Positions 8,347 to 17,306 of a stretch of DNA of 17,400 nucleotides are shown here, one piece after another; the stretch's first letter is position 1; each line of letters starts with the position of its first letter. The translations under genes and the position numbers were made by a program. The notes under the pieces are model-generated. The model was not told where the DNA came from, made no database searches, and saw only the letters and a list, made by a program, of their open reading frames with translations. Source of the DNA: SFTJ01 sp051871515. Lineage in GTDB: Bacteria; Bacteroidota; Bacteroidia; Bacteroidales; Muribaculaceae. Location of the stretch: positions 1 to 17,400 of the forward strand of contig JBJECY010000024.1 in the NCBI GenBank assembly GCA_051871515.1, given 5' to 3'.

Positions 8347-8408
8347 AGCAATCAAGTAAACACATCAAGTAATAAATTTTTAGTATCAACTTAATTATTA
8401 GCAAAGAT

Positions 8409-11400
8409 ATGCAAAAAAAAACTTTGTTACCACTTTTTATCGCACATGATAAACTTATTTTTATGAGAAAATCGCTTTTTCTGCTTTTCTTGTGCCTTTT
8501 TCAGTTCACAGCATTTAATGCCAAGGCACAAAATGCGGTATTGAAACTTAACACCAACGAAATCACCATTGGGCAACTCATCTCACAGATTGAGGAGCAA
8601 ACCGACTATTTGGTGGTGTATCGCAACCGCGAAGTTGACACCAAACGCACCGTGAAACTAAAAAACAAATCGGGCAAGGTTGTTACACTTCTCAATGAAG
8701 CTTTCAATGGCACTGACATCAGTTACGAATTTACAAACAAATACATCCTTTTAACCAAAACCAAAAGCCCATCGGCAAACGAGAAACAAACACAGCAATC
8801 GTCAAGAAAAATAAGAGGCGTTGTGAAAGACAAAAACGGGGAACCCATCATTGGCGCCAACGTGTCAGTGAAAGGAACATCAAACGGCACCATAACCGAC
8901 CTTAACGGCAACTTCATTCTTGATAACATATCGAGCAACGATGCCCTTGTGATTTCCTACATTGGTTATACTCCCCAAGAGATTCTGGCAAGCAACCATG
9001 ACAACATCACCGTCACCCTCAACGAGCACCTTAAAGCGCTCGACGAGGTGGTTGTTGTGGGATTTGGAACACAAAAGAAAGTGAACCTCACCGGGTCAAT
9101 AGGCACCATTAAGACCGAAGAAGCTCTCAAATCACGCCCTGTAACCAACGTGCAAGAGTTGTTTGCAAGCTCTGTTCCGGGCATGGCAGTGACCAAGAGC
9201 AGTGGTGCAGCCGGCTCGGGTGCCAGCATCAACATTCGCGGCACATCAACCATTGGTGGCAGCTCGGGCGTTTTAGTACTGATTGACGGCATGCCCGGCA
9301 ACATCTATACGCTAAACCCCAACGACATCGAGAGCGTATCGGTGCTCAAAGATGCCGCATCGGCTGCCATCTATGGTTCGCGTGCTGCCAACGGTGTCAT
9401 TCTGGTAACCACCAAGTCAGCCAAAGCCACGGGGCGACCAGTTGTTGACTTCTCAAGCAACATTGGTATTCAAAACCCTCAGTTCAAGCTCGACTTTGTT
9501 GGCGCTGAGGACTTTATGCGCCTCTATGACCAAGCCATGATTAACGACGGCAAAGAAGCCGTTTACGGCGAGCAAGGCATCAAAGACTTGCATGATGGCA
9601 AATATGTTGACAACAAATGGTATAAAGAAATCTACCGTAAAAACACCGTTATCAACAACACTCACTTGGCTGTGTCGGGAAAAGAAAACGCCATCTCCTA
9701 CCGCTTCTCGGTTTCAAACGACTATCAAGAAGGCAACTTGCCAAACAACAACTATAACCGTTTGATTTTCAAGCCCGACATGCGTTTCCAGATGCTTAAA
9801 AACCTTGAAGCGCACGCAAGCATGCAATATACACAAACTAACATACAAAACCCAAATGGCGGAACCACCATTTGGCAGACCCAAGCAGCACGCATCTCGC
9901 CCGTAACACCCATCTACACCACTAACGGCGATTATGCCACCGGCGGCGCAATGGGCGGAAACCCGATTGCAGGTGTCAACCAGTCGGGCTATTCAAAAGA
10001 GCGACACAAAGAGATGTTGGCAATTTTCGACGCCACCTACTCTCCGCTACAAGATTGGAACATCAAAGCAAATGTTGCCACCTATTCACACAACACCACC
10101 AAAAAAAACCGTGTGAACACTTACTATCTCTATGACAACAGCGGCAACATAGCAAAAACCGAGAATCGCGTTTCGTCATTAAACGAATCGAACTCTTATA
10201 GCTTCCGCACGCAGATTCAGTTCACATCCGACTATTCTTTCACCCTCTCGCAGTTGCACAACTTCAAGGCTTTGGCAGGTTATTCACAAGAATACTACAA
10301 AACCGAGAATTTCTGGGCATCAAGAGACGATATGCCGTTTGCCGGCATCGACGTCTTAGACACCGGTAACTCAAATAAGCAAAACGGCGGCAACGCTTCT
10401 GACGTGGCTGTGCAATCGTGGTTTGGTCGCCTAAACTACGACTATCAAGGCAAATACCTGTTTGAAGCAAGCGTTCGCGCCGACGGCTCGTCACGCTTTG
10501 CCGAGGGCCACCGCTGGGGCGTATTCCCATCGTTCTCGGCAGGTTGGAATCTGCATCGCGAATCATTCATGGCATCAACCGCCGAATGGCTGTCGGAGTT
10601 GAAACTCAGAGCATCATGGGGCGTTTTGGGCGATGCCGAGAAAGTGGGATACTATGCCACCGCACAAGTGTTGAGCTACAACCCCAAGGTGTACACATTC
10701 AACGATAAGCTGGTGGGCGGAGCCTACAACAACGTGGCCATTAACCCCAACATCACTTGGGAAAAAGCCAAAGTGACCAACTTGGGTATTGACCTTGGTT
10801 TCCTGGGCCAACGCCTCAAACTATCGGCCGACTATTTCATCAATATGAGAACCGACATCCTTTATACGCCACCTGTGCCAAGCGAATTTGGCTTGTCGGC
10901 ACCATTGTCAAACCTACTCAAAATGAAAAACCAAGGTATGGAAATCATGATTAGCTACCAAGACGCAATGAACGATTTCCGTTGGGGCGCTGATGCCAAC
11001 CTCAGCTATTCAAAAAACAAAGTGCTTGAAATGGGCGACTCTGAGCGATGGATTGAAGGCAACACCGTGACCTACCTCAACGACCGCTATCAGCTGCCTT
11101 TTGGCTACGAAGCAATAGGACTTTTTCAAAGCGAGGAAGAAATCGCCAACTCACCAAATCAAGGAAACGTGCTGCCCGGCAACATCAAATATAAAGACCA
11201 AAACGGCGACAACAAGATTGACGGCGACGACCGCGTGGTGCTCAACCGCAAGATACCTCTCAACTTTGGCGTGAACCTGTCATTTGGTTACAAAGATTTT
11301 GATTTCTCAATGAACATGTATGGCAAGCTGAATGTGAAAAGATACCTTCAAGGCTACGAGGGTTGGGCGTTCTATCTCACCGACAATGCCCGCCCAATGC

Positions 11401-11714
11401 ACCTCGACGCATGCAGCGAAAGCAATCCCAACGCCTCTTATCCGCGACTCACGCTGTCAAACACCTCAAACGACTACGACTCACGCTACAACAGTTTCTG
11501 GCTGCGCACTGCCGATTATCTCAAAATACAAAACGTGCAGATTGGCTACACCATTCCTAAGAGCCTGTTGCAACGCGTCAATATCAAATATTTGAGACTG
11601 TATGTATCAGGACAAAACCTTGCCACCATCACCGGATACGACGGTTTTGACCCCGAAGGCGGATGGTACCCGCTCTCTCGAACATTCTCATTTGGTTTTA
11701 ATCTTCAATTCTAA
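8409..11714 (+). CDS. SusC/RagA-type TonB-dependent outer-membrane transporter with STN signalling domain
   Basis: Outer-membrane importer of 1101 residues for an oligosaccharide or glycoconjugate, powered by TonB. Order: signal peptide (an internal ATG at 8463 starts MRKSLFLLFLCLFQFTAF and may be the true start, giving 1083 residues), STN domain (about 45-115), carboxypeptidase-like regulatory domain (from about 137, GVVKDKNGEPIIGANVSVKG), TonB-box-like DEVVVVGFG (from 212), plug with the SusC signature ending SAAIYGSRAANGVILVTTK, then the 22-strand barrel ending in FSFGFNLQF with a terminal Phe. The STN domain marks it as one of the signalling SusC proteins that work with an ECF sigma/FecR pair, which is exactly what lies upstream. 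The SusD gene starts 8 nt after its stop, as expected for an obligate pair. The ligand cannot be told from sequence. Confidence 0.95.
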   Translation: MQKKTLLPLFIAHDKLIFMRKSLFLLFLCLFQFTAFNAKAQNAVLKLNTNEITIGQLISQIEEQTDYLVVYRNREVDTKRTVKLKNKSGKVVTLLNEAFNGTDISYEFTNKYILLTKTKSPSANEKQTQQSSRKIRGVVKDKNGEPIIGANVSVKGTSNGTITDLNGNFILDNISSNDALVISYIGYTPQEILASNHDNITVTLNEHLKALDEVVVVGFGTQKKVNLTGSIGTIKTEEALKSRPVTNVQELFASSVPGMAVTKSSGAAGSGASINIRGTSTIGGSSGVLVLIDGMPGNIYTLNPNDIESVSVLKDAASAAIYGSRAANGVILVTTKSAKATGRPVVDFSSNIGIQNPQFKLDFVGAEDFMRLYDQAMINDGKEAVYGEQGIKDLHDGKYVDNKWYKEIYRKNTVINNTHLAVSGKENAISYRFSVSNDYQEGNLPNNNYNRLIFKPDMRFQMLKNLEAHASMQYTQTNIQNPNGGTTIWQTQAARISPVTPIYTTNGDYATGGAMGGNPIAGVNQSGYSKERHKEMLAIFDATYSPLQDWNIKANVATYSHNTTKKNRVNTYYLYDNSGNIAKTENRVSSLNESNSYSFRTQIQFTSDYSFTLSQLHNFKALAGYSQEYYKTENFWASRDDMPFAGIDVLDTGNSNKQNGGNASDVAVQSWFGRLNYDYQGKYLFEASVRADGSSRFAEGHRWGVFPSFSAGWNLHRESFMASTAEWLSELKLRASWGVLGDAEKVGYYATAQVLSYNPKVYTFNDKLVGGAYNNVAINPNITWEKAKVTNLGIDLGFLGQRLKLSADYFINMRTDILYTPPVPSEFGLSAPLSNLLKMKNQGMEIMISYQDAMNDFRWGADANLSYSKNKVLEMGDSERWIEGNTVTYLNDRYQLPFGYEAIGLFQSEEEIANSPNQGNVLPGNIKYKDQNGDNKIDGDDRVVLNRKIPLNFGVNLSFGYKDFDFSMNMYGKLNVKRYLQGYEGWAFYLTDNARPMHLDACSESNPNASYPRLTLSNTSNDYDSRYNSFWLRTADYLKIQNVQIGYTIPKSLLQRVNIKYLRLYVSGQNLATITGYDGFDPEGGWYPLSRTFSFGFNLQF

Positions 11715-11722
11715 AAAAAGTT

Positions 11723-13354
11723 ATGAAAAAAATTAGTATAGCATTTTTATTAGTTTCTGCTTTATCACTGAGCAGCTGCTCTGATTTCTTAGATAGAGAC
11801 CCACTTTCTCAGGCTTCTGAAAACACCTTTTGGCAAACCGAAGCCGATGCTCAAACTGGCGTGAATGCGCTCTATGAGCTGCTGCCTAATTCGCGCGACT
11901 TCTGGCGCGACTGCCAAAGCGACAACTCACTCATGACCAATGCCTGGGGCGAAAGCGGCTTGGGATACATCTGCCAAGGCTCTCACAATGCGGCAACAGG
12001 CTATCTCACCGAGGAATGGCGATATGACTACATACGCCGCATACTTTACTACATCGACCGCCTCAAAGAGATGGAAATCGACGACGCCAAGAAGAAACGC
12101 TTTGAAGGTGAAGCCCGCTTCATTCTGGCTCTGCGCTACTATCGCATGACTCGCCATTTTGGCGACATTCCTCTCATCAAAGAGAAACCGATTGACCTTG
12201 ATGAAGCTGCCCTGTCTCGCTCTCCAAAGCAGGAGGTTTTAGATTACGCTATTGAAAACATCAATAAGGCTATTGAGTATTTGCCCGAGACCTATTCAGG
12301 CGACAACATCGGACGCATCACCAAAGGTGCAGCTCTCACTCTAAAAGCCGATATGTACCTTGACATGGCAAGCTACGAAAAGTTCCATAACGGCAAAGAT
12401 GCCACCAACCTGTGGAAAGAAGCCGCCGACGCTGCAAAACAGGTAATTGACATGAACATTTACGACTTAGAAGATGATTTCGCTTATATCTTCACCTCAG
12501 AAGCCAACAACAATAATTGCGAAGTGATATTGGCATACCAGTACAAGGAAAATGAGAAAACCCACATGCTGCCCATCTTGGCTTCACCGGCAGGAACAGG
12601 CATCACCGGACGCGGATGGGCAAGCTTCTGCCCAACTCGTCAGCTGATTGACTCTTATGAGATGACCGACGGCAAAAGCATCTATGAATCAGACCTTTAT
12701 AACATTAACAATCCTTGGGAAAACCGCGATGCCCGTCTGAAGAAAACTTTCTTCTTGCCTGGTTATGAATGTTTGCGCCCCAACGGTTCACGTGAGCCTT
12801 ACATGCCACACCCTGCTTACAACAAAGATGAGCGCATCAACCACGAGGGTGGCGGCATCACCGGATATATGTACCTCAAATACAACGACCAAGAGCTTGA
12901 AAAGCCAAGCGAATCGTGGACCAACTTCAGCCTCTATCGTTACGCCGAAGTGCTGCTAATCTATGCCGAAGCGCTCAACGAATATGACCCCGGCAACGCC
13001 TCAATTGCTTGGGCTGTGAACAAAATACGCCAAAGAGCACAATTGCCCGGAGTTGACGCTTTAACAGGCAACCAAGAGGCCATGCGTGAAAAAATCAGAG
13101 AAGAAAGACGCCACGAGTTTGTGGCTGAGCACAAACGCTACTTCGATATTCTCCGCTGGAAAACAGCCGAGATTGTGCTCAATGAACCTGGTTATGGCAT
13201 CAACAAAGACGAAAATGCTCCCATCGGCGACTACACCGTTGAACAATTTTTAGGGCAAAATCGCACATTTGACCCAAAAAAGCATCATCTTTGGCCTATC
13301 CCTCAATCAGCAAGAGATAAAAACCCAAATTTAAGCCAAAACCCAAATTGGTGA
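11723..13354 (+). CDS. SusD/RagB-type glycan-binding lipoprotein
   Basis: Surface lipoprotein of 543 residues that forms the lid of the SusC channel and binds the incoming ligand. The signal peptide MKKISIAFLLVSALSLSSC ends in lipobox LSSC (Cys19) and leads directly into the SDFLDRDP start typical of SusD proteins. The N-terminal helical half (TPR-like, with YDYIRRILYYIDRL and GEARFILALRYYRMTRHFGDIPL) and the C-terminal half (YRYAEVLLIYAEALN, REERRHEFVAEHKRYFDILRW, HHLWPIPQSARDKNPN) match the two SusD family domains over the whole length. The length is ordinary and no truncation is seen. It is followed by a strong hairpin and then the GH116 gene. Confidence 0.95.
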   Translation: MKKISIAFLLVSALSLSSCSDFLDRDPLSQASENTFWQTEADAQTGVNALYELLPNSRDFWRDCQSDNSLMTNAWGESGLGYICQGSHNAATGYLTEEWRYDYIRRILYYIDRLKEMEIDDAKKKRFEGEARFILALRYYRMTRHFGDIPLIKEKPIDLDEAALSRSPKQEVLDYAIENINKAIEYLPETYSGDNIGRITKGAALTLKADMYLDMASYEKFHNGKDATNLWKEAADAAKQVIDMNIYDLEDDFAYIFTSEANNNNCEVILAYQYKENEKTHMLPILASPAGTGITGRGWASFCPTRQLIDSYEMTDGKSIYESDLYNINNPWENRDARLKKTFFLPGYECLRPNGSREPYMPHPAYNKDERINHEGGGITGYMYLKYNDQELEKPSESWTNFSLYRYAEVLLIYAEALNEYDPGNASIAWAVNKIRQRAQLPGVDALTGNQEAMREKIREERRHEFVAEHKRYFDILRWKTAEIVLNEPGYGINKDENAPIGDYTVEQFLGQNRTFDPKKHHLWPIPQSARDKNPNLSQNPNW

Positions 13355-13370
13355 AATTAATATAAACCAC

Positions 13371-13410
13371 GAATAGCCGATTTTTTATAAAGCTTAAAAA
13401 TCGGCTATTC
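13371..13410 (+). repeat. Perfect 15-bp hairpin between the susD and GH116 genes
   Basis: The arms GAATAGCCGATTTTT (13371-13385) and AAAAATCGGCTATTC (13396-13410) pair without mismatch around a 10-nt loop. It starts 16 nt after the SusD stop and ends 20 nt before the GH116 ATG. The 3' side continues ACAAAAAACA, without a T tract. On the RNA it would act as a stable 3' cap for the susCD message, a leaky terminator or a processing site. It is also close to symmetric, so it could work on the other strand. Confidence 0.75.
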
Positions 13411-13430
13411 ACAAAAAACAATAACTCATA

Positions 13431-15974
13431 ATGAAAAACCTTTTACTTACATTGGCGTTAGCCTTCATTGCCGGCTCTGGCACAGCACAGGAATGGAAAC
13501 CTCAGCAATGGCCTGTGCTCAAAACCTACGACAAAGACCACCTCAACCAAGTAGCCCTGCCTCTGGGCGGCATAGGCACCGGCACGGTGTCGCTGGGCGG
13601 TCGCGGCGAATTGCGCGATTGGGAGATAATGAATGTGCCGGCAAAGAAATTCAGCACGGTGACCACCGGCAACAATGCTCCGTTCTTTGCCATCTATGCC
13701 AAGCCGCAAAACCAACCAGCCACCACCACATTGTTGGCAGGACCTCTTTATTCTCATGAATACCTTCATTACGAAGGCCGCCCCGTGAATCACCACGGTT
13801 TCCCTCGGTTTGCCAACGCATCGTTTGAGGCGGCTTATCCCTTTGGGCAAGTCAGCCTGTCAGACAAACAGCTGCCTGTGAAAGTGAAGGTGAAAGGTTT
13901 CAACCCGCTCATTCCGGGCGACGCCAACGCCAGCGGATTGCCCATTGCCGTGCTTTCTTATGAAGTGACCAACACCACCAACCAGCCTCTTGAAGTTGCC
14001 GTGTGCGGCTCAATGCGCAACTTTGTGGGCAAGGACGGCAGCAAATTCCGCACCGACTGGAAAGGCGATTACATCCCCACCGGTACGAGCAACAACAAAA
14101 ACCAATACCGCGAAAGCAACCGCATAAAGGGCATTTACATGTATTCCGACGGAGTTGACAAGAACGACCCGGCATGGGGCACCATTGCCCTCACCACTCA
14201 GGCAACAGGCACCGTCACCTATCGCACTTCGTCGAAGCCCGACGGCTGGAACAATGCCATTCTCAACTTCTGGGACGACTTCAGCGCCGACGGCTTGATG
14301 AAAGAACGCGAAAGGCCTGCCGACGACGACCCAATGGCTACTCTCGCAGTGAAAAAGACTCTCGCGCCCAATGCAACCGAGACGTTCACTTTCTTCATCA
14401 CTTGGAACTTCCCCAACCGCAAAGCATGGTCGAACACGGTGGTTGGCAACTACTACACCACTCAATATGCCGACGCATGGAGTGCAGCAGAGACAATCAT
14501 TCCTCAACTGCCCGAGTTGGAGAAAAAAACTCTGCTCTTTGTGAATGCTCTGCTCAATGCTTCTTACCCCGACGTGGTGAAAGAAGCCGCCCTCTTTAAC
14601 CTTGCCACACTGCGCTCACAAACAGTGTTCCGTCTGGCAAGCGGTCACATGATGGGTTGGGAAGGCGTGATGGACCGCTTTGGCTCATGCCAAGGCTCGT
14701 GCACCCACGTTTGGAACTACGAGGTGGCTACTCCGTTCCTTTTTGGCGAACTGGCAAAGACCATGCGCGACGTGGAATTTAACTATGCCACAAAAGAAAA
14801 CGGCTTGATGAACTTCCGCGCCTCGCTGCCGCTCTCTGAAGCCAACAAGGGCAACAGCGCCGCTGCCGACGGACAGATGGGTTGCATCATGAAAATATAT
14901 CGCGAATGGCAACTCTCGGGCGACAACAATTTCCTCCGTAGCAATTGGGAGCAAATCAAGAAAGTGCTCTCTTATGCATGGGTCGATAAAGGTTGGGACG
15001 GCAACCAAGACGGCGTGATGGAAGGCTCGCAACACAACACAATGGACGTGAACTATTTTGGCCCCAACCCGCAAATGGGATTCTGGTATATGGGCGCACT
15101 CAAAGCCGCCGAGAAGATGGCTACTGCCATGAACGACAAGCAATTGGCTAAGAAATGCCGCACTCTCTTTGAGAACGGCAGCCAGTGGATGGATGCCAAC
15201 CTCTTCAACGGCGAATACTACGAGCACCGCATCACCAATCCTTCTACCTTTGAATTTCTCGACATGAGCGACCCAAACACTCGTATCCCCGATTATCAAT
15301 TAGGACAAGGATGCTTGGTTGACCAACTTGTGGGACAATACATGGCACACCTGTGCGGTCTGGGATATCTGGGCAACAAAGACAACATACAAAAAGCTAT
15401 GAGCAGCATCATGAAATATAATTTCGTGAGCGACTTTAGCCGTCACTTCAACAACATGCGCTCTTATGTGATGGGCAACGAGGCTGGTCTGCTCATGGCA
15501 TCGTGGCCCAAAGGCCGACTTGAGGTGCCCTTCCCCTACTTCGCCGAGGTGATGACCGGATTTGAATACTGCGCCGCCACAGGTATGCTCTACGAGGGCA
15601 TGCAGGACGAAGCACTCACCTGCATCAGCGCCATACGCAACCGCTTTGACGGTGCCAAGCGCAACCCATTCAGCGAGGCCGAATGTGGACACCACTACGC
15701 TCGTTCAATGGCAAGCTGGTCAACAATCGTTGCACTAAGCGGTTTCCATTATTCAGGCATCGACAAGACAATGAGCATCACCAGCCTCCCAGGCAAATAT
15801 TTCTGGAGCAACGGCTACTCATGGGGCACTGCCACAGTCACCGGCAACGCTGTCACCATTGAAGTGCTCAGTGGCACACTGTCGTTGAAATCTCTCACCG
15901 TTGGCGACAAGAAAGTCGTTAAGCTCAAAGATTTCAACCTCACAGAAGGTAACAACCAAACAATTAAAATATAA
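13431..15974 (+). CDS. Secreted GH116 beta-glycosidase (GBA2/glucosylceramidase-like)
   Basis: Retaining exo-beta-glycosidase of 847 residues with a type I signal peptide (MKNLLLTLALAFIAGSGTAQ), so probably periplasmic. The N-terminal beta-sandwich (about 35-330) opens with LPLGGIGTGTVSLGGRGEL, the GH116 signature. The (alpha/alpha)6 catalytic domain covers about 370-790. The expected nucleophile is Glu431 in THVWNYE and the expected acid/base is Asp539 in HNTMD, just before YFGPNPQMGFWYMGALKAA. Characterised GH116 enzymes cleave beta-glucosides, beta-xylosides, N-acetylglucosaminides or, in animals, glucosylceramide, so the sugar cannot be fixed here. It follows the SusCD pair after a hairpin and is 8 nt from the next gene, so it belongs to the same operon. 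It is the only glycosidase in the operon, and no endo-acting enzyme is present. Confidence 0.9.
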   Translation: MKNLLLTLALAFIAGSGTAQEWKPQQWPVLKTYDKDHLNQVALPLGGIGTGTVSLGGRGELRDWEIMNVPAKKFSTVTTGNNAPFFAIYAKPQNQPATTTLLAGPLYSHEYLHYEGRPVNHHGFPRFANASFEAAYPFGQVSLSDKQLPVKVKVKGFNPLIPGDANASGLPIAVLSYEVTNTTNQPLEVAVCGSMRNFVGKDGSKFRTDWKGDYIPTGTSNNKNQYRESNRIKGIYMYSDGVDKNDPAWGTIALTTQATGTVTYRTSSKPDGWNNAILNFWDDFSADGLMKERERPADDDPMATLAVKKTLAPNATETFTFFITWNFPNRKAWSNTVVGNYYTTQYADAWSAAETIIPQLPELEKKTLLFVNALLNASYPDVVKEAALFNLATLRSQTVFRLASGHMMGWEGVMDRFGSCQGSCTHVWNYEVATPFLFGELAKTMRDVEFNYATKENGLMNFRASLPLSEANKGNSAAADGQMGCIMKIYREWQLSGDNNFLRSNWEQIKKVLSYAWVDKGWDGNQDGVMEGSQHNTMDVNYFGPNPQMGFWYMGALKAAEKMATAMNDKQLAKKCRTLFENGSQWMDANLFNGEYYEHRITNPSTFEFLDMSDPNTRIPDYQLGQGCLVDQLVGQYMAHLCGLGYLGNKDNIQKAMSSIMKYNFVSDFSRHFNNMRSYVMGNEAGLLMASWPKGRLEVPFPYFAEVMTGFEYCAATGMLYEGMQDEALTCISAIRNRFDGAKRNPFSEAECGHHYARSMASWSTIVALSGFHYSGIDKTMSITSLPGKYFWSNGYSWGTATVTGNAVTIEVLSGTLSLKSLTVGDKKVVKLKDFNLTEGNNQTIKI

Positions 15975-15982
15975 TAGAAAAA

Positions 15983-16564
15983 ATGAAAAATTCACTCCCA
16001 CTCTCATGCTTAGTTGCCCAAATGCTGTTGAGCAGCTGCACCCCCAGCGAACAAGCTTCTGACAATCAAGTGCAACAACTGCAAAACTGGGGTTGGCAAA
16101 CCGTTTTGCAAGAGAAACTTCCTCTGCTGGGTCACCGCAACTGGATAGTAATCACCGATATGGCATATCCACTGCAAGCTAAAGACGGCATCACCACGCT
16201 CTATGCCACCGAGCCTTATGAACAAGTGCTTGGCACCGTGAAGCAGATGATTGACAATACTCCGCACGTCTATGCCCACACCTATCAGGACAAAGAACTG
16301 GCATTTCTTGAAGAAGACATCTGCCCCGGAATTGACAGCCTGAAAGCCGAAATGGACAAAGCATTGTCGGGCTCTGACGTCACTCGCATCGACCACGAAC
16401 AACTCATAACCCGGCTCGACAGCGTGAGCAACCTGTTTGAAGTGGTGATAATTAAAACTCCGCTCACCAAGCCTTACACATCGACGTTCTTTGAACTCGA
16501 CTGCAAGTATTGGGACAGCGACAAGCAATCACAACTCAACGCAAAAATAGCAGCTGCAAAGTAA
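15983..16564 (+). CDS. Small lipoprotein related to RbsD/FucU sugar mutarotases
   Basis: A protein of 193 residues whose N-terminus ends in lipobox LSSC (Cys19), so it is exported and lipid-anchored. After a short linker the body resembles the RbsD/FucU family (about 140 residues, normally cytoplasmic, catalysing ring-form or anomer exchange of ribose or fucose). Matching points I see by eye are LLGHRNWIVITDMAYP against the family's LGHTDTLVVCDAGLP (His51, Asp59), a DHEQ with His138 where RbsD has THEQ, and KPYTS with Tyr165 where RbsD has SPYAN. The catalytic His, Asp, His and Tyr thus appear kept, but the Asp after the first His (HTD, HGD) is Asn here, and the middle region (about 68-130) is divergent. 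It starts 8 nt after the GH116 stop and precedes a strong terminator, so it is the last gene of the operon. The assignment is from motif memory and needs a profile search. If wrong, it is a lipoprotein of unknown function. Confidence 0.72.
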   Translation: MKNSLPLSCLVAQMLLSSCTPSEQASDNQVQQLQNWGWQTVLQEKLPLLGHRNWIVITDMAYPLQAKDGITTLYATEPYEQVLGTVKQMIDNTPHVYAHTYQDKELAFLEEDICPGIDSLKAEMDKALSGSDVTRIDHEQLITRLDSVSNLFEVVIIKTPLTKPYTSTFFELDCKYWDSDKQSQLNAKIAAAK

Positions 16565-16600
16565 CACTCTCTTACACCACCAACAGCTGCATTGCAAAAC

Positions 16601-16640
16601 AAGAGCCGCCCATTTGATGGGCGGCTCTTATCTTTATTAT
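16601..16640 (+). terminator. Rho-independent terminator of the SusCD-GH116 operon
   Basis: A perfect 12-bp stem, AAGAGCCGCCCA (16601-16612) and TGGGCGGCTCTT (16618-16629) with loop TTTGA, followed by the T-rich ATCTTTATTAT. It begins 36 nt after the mutarotase stop. The opposite strand reads GTTTTG after the stem, so it may also stop transcription from rdgB. Confidence 0.85.
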
Positions 16641-16660
16641 CTCCTAAACTTTTCTTTTAA

Positions 16661-16689
16661 TTCCCACCAAAAAAAGGCGGTCATGGGAA
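16661..16689 (-). terminator. Weak inverted repeat downstream of rdgB
   Basis: TTCCCA (16661-16666) and TGGGAA (16684-16689) pair across a 17-nt loop that contains a run of seven A bases (T on the minus strand). It lies 9-38 nt beyond the rdgB stop. It is a poor terminator by itself, and the bidirectional hairpin at 16601-16629 is a better candidate. Confidence 0.2.
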
Positions 16690-16698
16690 CCCTATGGT

Positions 16699-17277
16699 TT
16701 ACCCGAGCAAATGGTTAATGAGTTTTTTGGTGGCTCGGCCACGATGGCTAATGGCGTTCTTCTCGTCGTCGGTCATCTCGGCAAAGGTGCGCCCATCGGC
16801 TTCTTCGGGCGCAAACACAGGGTCATAGCCAAACCCGCCAATGCCGCGGCGGCTCTCAATGATGGTGCCGCGCACCACGCCCTCAAACAAGGTCATCTGT
16901 TCGCCCTGCACCAAAGCAATGCAAGTGCGGAATTGCGCGCTGCGGTCGGCAGCTCCTTGCATGTTGGCAAGCAGCTTATCAATGTTGCGCTCACTGTTGC
17001 AGTCTTCGCCGGCATAGCGCGCCGAGAACACGCCCGGTGCACCATTGAGGCAGGTCACTTCAAGCCCGGTATCATCGGCAAAACAATCGTAGCCGTAATG
17101 CTCTTTCACATATCGGGCCTTAATCATGGCATTCCCCTCGATGGTTGATTCGGTTTCTGCAATATCGTCGTGACAATTGATGTCATTGAGGCTCAACACA
17201 CGCATCACGCCATTGCATATCTCGCGCAACTCTCTGAGTTTGTGCGCATTGTTGGTGGCAAACACTATTTCTTTCAT
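16699..17277 (-). CDS. rdgB: Non-canonical purine NTP pyrophosphatase (XTP/dITP diphosphatase, HAM1 family)
   Basis: Cytoplasmic house-cleaning enzyme that hydrolyses ITP, dITP and XTP to the monophosphate and pyrophosphate, keeping deaminated purines out of nucleic acids. At 192 residues it is of normal family length. Signature elements run in order: FATNNAHKLRE at 6-16 (nucleotide-binding start), FADDTGLEV at 67-75 with the catalytic Asp69, GAPGVFSARYAG at 79-90, GGFGYDPVF at 147-155, and SHRGRA at 177-182. The ATG at 17277 is the natural start, since MKEIVFATNN is the family's N-terminus. It faces the SusCD operon tail to tail, with a terminator between, and has no functional link to it that I can see. 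Confidence 0.97.
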   Translation of the reverse strand: MKEIVFATNNAHKLRELREICNGVMRVLSLNDINCHDDIAETESTIEGNAMIKARYVKEHYGYDCFADDTGLEVTCLNGAPGVFSARYAGEDCNSERNIDKLLANMQGAADRSAQFRTCIALVQGEQMTLFEGVVRGTIIESRRGIGGFGYDPVFAPEEADGRTFAEMTDDEKNAISHRGRATKKLINHLLG

Positions 17278-17306
17278 TACCTTGTAAATCGTTATTTTAT
17301 TATTCC

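Noticed and set aside
14685..15299. Minus-strand open frame of 204 codons inside the GH116 gene, with others at 14010-14507 and 16010-16528
   Set aside because: They are antisense shadows of the GH116 and mutarotase-like genes. No family, signal or promoter supports them.
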